NCBI RefSeq assembly: GCF_000485595.1
Contig: NW_014578269.1
Coordinates: forward strand, 23,735 to 47,429
DNA: 23,695 bases
Reading direction: 5' to 3'
Source of the DNA: Priapulus caudatus
Taxonomy: Eukaryota > Priapulida > Priapulimorpha > Priapulimorphida > Priapulidae
In this document: positions 18,732 through 23,695 of the stretch, piece by piece
Layout of the letters: each line of letters begins with the position of its first letter
Position numbering within the stretch: position 1 is the first letter of the stretch
Notes under the pieces: generated by a model
The model's input: only the letters and a program-made list of their open reading frames with translations
Told to the model about the DNA's origin: nothing
The model's database searches: none
Translations under genes and position numbers: made by a program

Positions 18732-19735
18732 CTTAAGTGACTGGTGATGCAACTGTGTTTACCAGTAGGCAGTACTGTTATGTGGTAAAGGTATTATATG
18801 GAGAGTTTAAGTTGTTGCCAAATGTTTTTGTTTTTTTATGGTTGAGATTGTCCATACAAATACATTACAATCAATGCTACAATCGTATACAACATTAACC
18901 ATTTTTTTGGCAAGTACACAGTGAAATACAGACACACTCCGGAGACGCAGGGGCACGCACGCACGCACAGGCACGCACAACCACACACAAATGTTTTATT
19001 GTATGTCTTATGTAGGCAACACTGGTTGATGATACGGACTCCAAAGTTTAGAATATAGATAGCAATCTGAATGGCTGTAGGTCGGGCGATCGCTTATGTT
19101 CTAACGCATGTTTGCACTCTGTGGCGGACGACGTAATATTACGTGCTTGTGATCGGACCGCTTAATCGTGAGCAGATCGGTGTTCACGACACGCCGTACA
19201 CGGGTACAGCATGCAGACTTCCAAAAAAAATCTGCTCTGATAAAATTCCACTTGTAACAATCTCCATATGGGAAACTATGGCCAAATAGCTACTGCATAT
19301 TTAACTTATTATTAACATGATTATTTCTTTTGGCATTATACAAACTAGACACAGACAGACACAGAAAGAGATAAGCACCAGAACACACCCGATTGAAACT
19401 TGTTGAGAACAGAACGAGAAACAAAGACCAGCGCCCGCCAGGTATTTTGCAGGGCAAATCTTTACTTTTTTTGTGTGTTGTTTTGTTTTGTTTAAGGACC
19501 GAGACAAAAGCGGTTTTTGCAACCGAGTATAGTTTAAGAACCGTTCCCGGGTCACTGCATCGATCTCTTCTGTAAATTTGGCGCTATTTGGAACTAAACT
19601 GACGGAGCTTTCATTTACATACAATACATACATACATACATACATACATACAACATATCGCACAATTATAGTAAGATAGTAGAAATTTACTCGAAATTTC
19701 CTCTAGTATTGCGTGCGTTCTGCTCTCTGGTGTAT
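18732..19735. other. Unassigned DNA with GCAC and CATA microsatellites
   Basis: (GCAC)n lies near 18953-18980 and (CATA)n near 19625-19652. The 120-codon minus frame 19301-19663 starts in the CATA repeat and has a hydrophobic, Cys-rich tail, but no recognisable family or conserved motif. I treat it as chance. Confidence 0.35.
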
Positions 19736-19774
19736 GGTGGCCGAGATGGCTACGAATATTTTTATTATTTATTT

Positions 19775-20235
19775 TTAATTCATTTTCATTCCAAATTCAT
19801 TTTCATTTTTTCAAATTCCATTTTCATCTCGAAATTCATTTTCATTTAGAAAATTATTTTCATCCCCAAATCTCATTTTCATGTCCAAATTCGTTTTCAT
19901 TCCAAATTCATTTTCCATTTCAGATTCATTTTCATTTCAACAATTCATTTTCATTTCAAATTTAATTTTCATTCCACAATTTAATTTTAATTCCAAATTC
20001 ATTTTCATTCCACATCATATTGGCGAGCAACAAATCAGCGCATGGCCGAAATGGCTACGGATATAGGTGCGGGGCGGAGTGACGTTCATTCCAATTCATT
20101 TTCATTCCAAATTCGTTTTCATTCAAATTTATTTCACTTTCAGATTCATTTTCATTCCAGACTTGCTCATTTTCATTTCAAATTCCATTTTATTCAAAAT
20201 TCATTTTCATTTCAAAATCAATTTTTATTCAAATT
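19775..20235 (+). repeat. 17-bp satellite modules, left arm
   Basis: The unit is ATTCATTTTCATTCCAA, repeated with small variants in two blocks. Each block follows an ATGGCCGAGATGGCTACGGA-like header (19738, 20042) and ends in a GCGA(G)AACAAATC-like footer (20023, 20241). Phe/Ser/His-rich frames here are repeat translations. Confidence 0.85.
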
Positions 20236-20438
20236 CATTTGCGAAAACAAATCGCGAGTGGTCGAGCTTGGCCACGGATACTAGGTGGGGGGCGAATTTG
20301 ACGTAGCCTTCCCCTTAGCAATCCGTCCGGTGAGCAGGAGGGACTCGAGGTATTACGGTGGGAAATCAGCCAATGAGCGCTGGGACAGTCAAGAATTGAA
20401 GATCCGTTTTGTCAGTGTATGCATGTCGCTTGAATTTG

Positions 20439-20675
20439 TTATTTCTCATTAGAAATGGCTTGAACTCTTATGCCTTTGTTAATTTCAGAAACTAGAATCT
20501 CTGCTGCAATCCCGGCAGCGTAAGCAGCTCGTCCGGGGAATTTTCGAAGAAGGCCTACTTTTTCGCGTAAAGTGACATTGCAAAGTGGGCATTTCAAGTG
20601 GCGTCGGAAAAGCTTGTTTAACAAAAAAAAATATGGAAGAATTTTTGAGTTATAAGCAAACATATATGGTGTCAC
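20439..20675 (-). pseudogene. Possible short coding remnant in the left-arm-only segment
   Basis: This 78-codon frame lies wholly within the ~470 bp that the right arm lacks. Its middle reads HLKCPLC and then KFPGRAAYAAGIAAEILVSE, with ordinary-looking composition and no repeat. A CxxC pair is present but no second pair, so a zinc finger is not shown. It may be a fragment of an ancestral element protein or of a captured gene. I do not recognise the family. Confidence 0.25.
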
Positions 20676-21169
20676 TTGCGAACGTGGATGTCAGAGATGG
20701 CACTGTGGTTTCTCAAAAAAACTTCTGCTGATTTATGGGATTTTTTTTCGTAAGTATGGCGCGCCTAATGAAATGATTTCCCAGTGGGGATTCCCTCAGA
20801 CAAATTTTCAATCAAGAGAACAAAATGCCATTTGCAAATGTTTGTTTGGTAAATATGAAATCGGTGATAAGTAAGTTTTCTGATGTATTTTCCATGAAAA
20901 ATACACATTTTACCTCATTAATATAAACTATATGAATATCACTATTAAATTTGCAATTCTGTGTGTAAACTGTGTTAATTGCATCTTCGATCTTAAAGTA
21001 ATTGAGAGGTCTCGGCTCTCGTATACTACATAATTACCAGGAGTTTAATGAAGACGAACCGTCATCATTAACTCTTCACATAATTTGAAATCGTCAATTT
21101 GTGCTTCCATTCACGTCCTGATTTACGTACGTATACGTACTCGTGACTATACGCCCTTCGTTCCGGTCG

Positions 21170-21610
21170 CAGGAGCCCGTGTGGTGTGTGGCGTGCGTGT
21201 GCCTTTGCGTTTGTGGGCGCCGTGTGCGCTTAATGCGTGTGGCGTCGGCGCGCGCGTAAGTGTGCGGTGTGCGGGCGTGCGTGATGCCATTTGCGTGTGC
21301 GCGCGCCGCCGTGTGCGCTATGCGTGTGCGTGTGCGCACGCGTGTGTGTGCGTGTGCGATGGTGCGTGCGTGCGTGCGTGCGTGTGTATGTATGTATGTG
21401 GTGTGTGAATGTATGTACGTTGATGTGGTTCTCGCGTCCTTGTGTTGCCCTAAAGGCAAACAAATCGCCTGTTTAACACAGACGCATAGGCACACGGCGC
21501 GCTCACACGCACACGCCGCGGCGCGCGCGCACACGGCACACGCAAGTAGGCACACGGCGCGGCACAACACGGAAAGGCACACGCACGCACTGCACACACA
21601 CACGATTCCT
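21170..21610. repeat. GT/GC-rich centre of the foldback element
   Basis: GTGC/GCGT-rich DNA (21170-21420) is followed by CA/GC-rich DNA (21480-21605). The second part resembles the reverse complement of the first, with a GCCTTTGCGTTTGTG-like block in each. (TGCG)n lies at 21363-21383. A small TTGCC...GGCAA stem lies near the turn (about 21444-21458). Confidence 0.6.
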
Positions 21611-22004
21611 GCACGCTGAGGCGAAGGCTAGTAGTAAGGCAAGTAATCCTACACATACCTAACGTATGTAGTATTACGAGAGCGCCAGACCCTCTCATAA
21701 CTTTAAGATGGAGATGAAAAATAACACATTTACACAAAGAATTGCAATTATAATCATATTATATGTTATAGTTAAATGAGTGAAATGGTGTGTTTTGCAT
21801 GGAAAATACAATCAGCAAAACTTACTTACCTACGCGATCAAAACAAAACATTACACAATGGTGTTTGTTTTCTTGTTTTGAAGGTTTGTTGAGTCCCCGC
21901 TCCACCGTGACGGATTGCTAAGGGGAAGTGACGTCACTGGTCCGGCTTTTCCACCGTAGCCATCTCCGTAGCCATCTCGGCCATCGCGATTTGTTCTCGC
22001 AAAT

Positions 22005-22240
22005 GAATTTGGAATGAAAAATGAATTTGAAATGAAAATGAATTTGGAATGAAAATGGATTTGGAATGAAAATAATTTGAAAATGAAATATGAAGTTTGG
22101 AATGAATTGAAATCTAAAATGAAAATCGAATTTGGAATGAAAATGAATCTGCAAATGAAAATGAATTCTGAATGAAAATGAATTCGAAAATGAAAATGAA
22201 TTTGAAATGAAAATCGAATTCTGGATGAAAAATGAATTAA
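22005..22240 (-). repeat. 17-bp satellite module, right arm (inverted)
   Basis: This is the same 17-bp unit in reverse orientation (TTGGAATGAAAATGAAT). It is one module only, bordered by the footer on its inner side (about 21987-22004) and the header on its outer side. TGACGTCA, a perfect CRE palindrome, lies at 21929-21936 inside of it. The 189-codon minus frame 21851-22420 is largely this repeat. Confidence 0.85.
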
Positions 22241-22329
22241 AAATAAATCATAAAAATATCCGTAGGTAGGCCATCTCGGCCACCGCTGTGATGTAATATC
22301 CGATCGATATAAACGGCTGGCGCGCAAAG

Positions 22330-22365
22330 CCCGCATATAAATTGGCCGCGCAGTCGCAGTTTGTC
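22330..22365 (+). promoter_or_regulatory. Candidate TATA core promoter
   Basis: CATATAAATT near 22333-22342 is followed within 15-25 bases by CGCAGTCGCAGTTTG, close to the arthropod initiator. It lies just outside the foldback element. Downstream, a 15-codon ATG frame (22419) and a 63-codon frame without ATG (22432-22623) show no known domain. Promoter function is inference. Confidence 0.3.
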
Positions 22366-23180
22366 CGCCCACGCACACACGCATCACCCCGCACGCAGGC
22401 GGGGGTGGGGTAGCAAGCATGCGCGTATTATTTGTTTGGCGTTTTTGGTTTCCGTGCGAAGATTAGCGAGGTATGGAGCCGCTTGCGAGTATTCGTGCGA
22501 TCTACGGTGCAGGAGGGACGCACGCGTCAATTCGGTTGCGTGGAGGGTCGATTTATAGAGGAGTGGGAGGAACATTCCCCTTGCGCCTCGGTCTCTCGTA
22601 TCGGAATGCCGTCAGCAATTTAATCAGAATCGAACATTATAATTAATGTCATTATTTAATAACAGAACACCGAGTGTGTAACACTCCCGGAACGCCGTGA
22701 AAACCAAGAAGTTCCAGCTTGCTTCTCCCGCGAATAGAGATTATTTCCATTCGCAGTGCAGATTTGTCGTTGCATCGATAGCATGTAGCTGTTTTGCAGG
22801 TAGATTTCGTCTGTATTTGGCTCTATCTGTACACGTTTAACACGTTTTCAAATTGTTCTCCGTTCTCTTGTTGGCGATATAGCTATAATATCAAGAGCGT
22901 ACAAAGAAGGATCTTGTATATATACGGTATATATTTATATATACTCCTTGATAATATCTCAAGCACAGCGCCTCGAGCGCACTGAAATTAAAGCTGAAAT
23001 GAATCACGGCTTGTTCAAAATATTTATTCGGCCGCGGCAAGCAGTTGCGATTTTTTTAGCTTCGTTCCTAGTGAAAATTCGCTGGAAAAATGTTTTCTCT
23101 CGACTGTCGTAGCTGTCAAAGAATTTGTACACAGAAAAATAGGGACTGCCGATTCGTGCTTTCAACGCGTGCAGTTGTGT
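22366..23180. other. Unassigned DNA
   Basis: I recognise no gene. A textbook-like acceptor (GCTGTTTTGCAG, AG ending 22799) is not followed by a convincing coding frame. An imperfect TATATA hairpin lies near 22908-22950. Confidence 0.3.
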
Positions 23181-23185
23181 AGGCG

Positions 23186-23193
23186 TATATAAA
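23186..23193 (+). promoter_or_regulatory. TATATAAA box
   Basis: It is a perfect strong TATA motif in GCGTATATAAACGAG. No initiator or coding start is evident within the next 100 bases, so this is only a candidate. Confidence 0.25.
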
Positions 23194-23695
23194 CGAGCAC
23201 GTTGCTATTTACGCGCACGAATACGGTAATCTGACACACCCTACAGTTGCACTATTGCATGTTATCCGTTCTAATAACCATTTGTAAATCCCCGCAATTA
23301 TCCACTGGCTGCTGCTGCTGCTGCGGCTGCGGCTGATTGGTGCACGTTCGGGTTGCGGCTTGCAAGCCGCTGTAATAGAAATTGTACGATCGAGCGGGTT
23401 CTCCGCGCGGATCAACTTCATTCCAAAGAAGGCTGATTGGGTTTCAGCGTCGGTTCCTGACCAATATTGTCGTTTTGCCAAAACTATAGTGACGGGATGC
23501 AGAGAACGGTGCTGCTTCAACGAACTGCAACCCTAATAGACAATGAGACACGTACAGTTTCTGCAAATGTTTTTCGGGTGTACAGTAATTGGATTTAGTA
23601 GAAAATTTTGGGTTCTTTTATCTCAACCTGATGCGCCGACGTGTACATATTAGCTAACTCGCGCGCGTGTGATGTGGCGTGCGTGCCCTGCGTAA
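23194..23695. other. Unassigned DNA with a CTG/CGG patch
   Basis: A short GCTGCTGCTGCTG/CGGCTG run lies at about 23307-23334. The 103-codon minus frame 23209-23520 reads it as serine- and arginine-rich sequence and shows no other motif. Confidence 0.3.

Larger units (their letters stand above)
19736..22284. mobile_element. 2.55-kb foldback element with long modular inverted arms
   Basis: Both ends carry GGTGGCCGAGATGGC (19736-19750, inverted at 22270-22284). The outer arm 19736-20350 is inverted at about 21885-22284. It includes ATATTTTTAT, a 17-bp satellite, GCGAGAACAAATCGCG and CTTCCCCTTAGCAATCCGTC. The inverted match resumes further in (20822-21045 with about 21645-21870). The centre is GT/GC-rich and itself partly inverted-symmetric. 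The left arm has ~470 bp (20351-20820) missing from the right, and two satellite modules where the right has one. No transposase is recognised and no clean target-site duplication is seen. The structure fits a foldback or long-TIR non-autonomous transposon. Confidence 0.75.

Noticed and set aside
21851-22420. 189-codon minus frame, Phe/Ser/His-rich
   Set aside because: It is the 17-bp satellite of the foldback right arm read through; a 17-bp unit cycles all frames.
22784-22985. Exon after the good acceptor at 22799
   Set aside because: The following frame is AT-rich with no domain and no matching donor.

Overview
The window looks like non-coding DNA from an animal nuclear genome, most likely an invertebrate. 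It contains no bacterial-style genes, operons or ribosome binding sites. No open frame longer than about 240 codons exists, and the long ones all lie in low-complexity DNA. Dinucleotide, trinucleotide and GA/TC microsatellites, homopolymer G runs, foldback DNA and dispersed repeats fill most of the sequence. CpG is not visibly depleted, which fits an invertebrate with little germline methylation. I cannot name the species. Five perfect TTAGGG units inside a small element (7724-7753) are too few to place it.

Layout. 1-4932: a ~1.5 kb segment occurs twice in direct orientation (1-1560 and 3245-4932). The second copy is about 9% longer through scattered one- to few-base insertions. Between the copies lie a CACGTG-containing stretch, a 192-bp TIR element with a near-perfect 9-bp target-site duplication (2151-2349), CA-rich repeats and a GNN trinucleotide tract. 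4933-7500: AT, AGC and polypurine tracts, one perfect NRF-1/EWG-type palindrome, and GCAC/GA microsatellites. 7500-9200 is an island of strong secondary structure: a 224-bp TIR element with a perfect 9-bp duplication and telomere-like core, two palindromes, and a ~850-bp array of a 10-bp unit that ends in a hairpin made of its own inverted units. 9200-13750: mostly unassigned DNA with GA, TC, C and G tracts, a short hairpin element and a dispersed repeat. 14031-16170: eleven copies of a conserved ~80-bp core spaced about 200 bp apart by CCTCC-rich linkers. The array is followed by the best coding candidate in the window, an 89-bp exon-like segment (16279-16367) that translates to an ankyrin- or TPR-like helical repeat. 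16370-19700: AT-rich DNA, a degenerate tandem pair carrying DR1 motifs, and a possible LTR with a tRNA-Lys-like primer-binding site. 19736-22284: a 2.55-kb foldback element with long modular inverted arms built on a 17-bp satellite. 22285-23695: two TATA-like sites but no convincing gene.

Interpretation. No pathway or operon can be read here. If the 16279-16367 exon is real, the eleven-unit array lies in the intron just upstream, and each conserved core has splice-site-like edges. This makes the array either an intronic minisatellite or a run of duplicated micro-exons. The indel pattern in the 3.2-4.9 kb copy, and possibly in the arrays, suggests partly unpolished long-read sequence, so broken frames should not be over-read.
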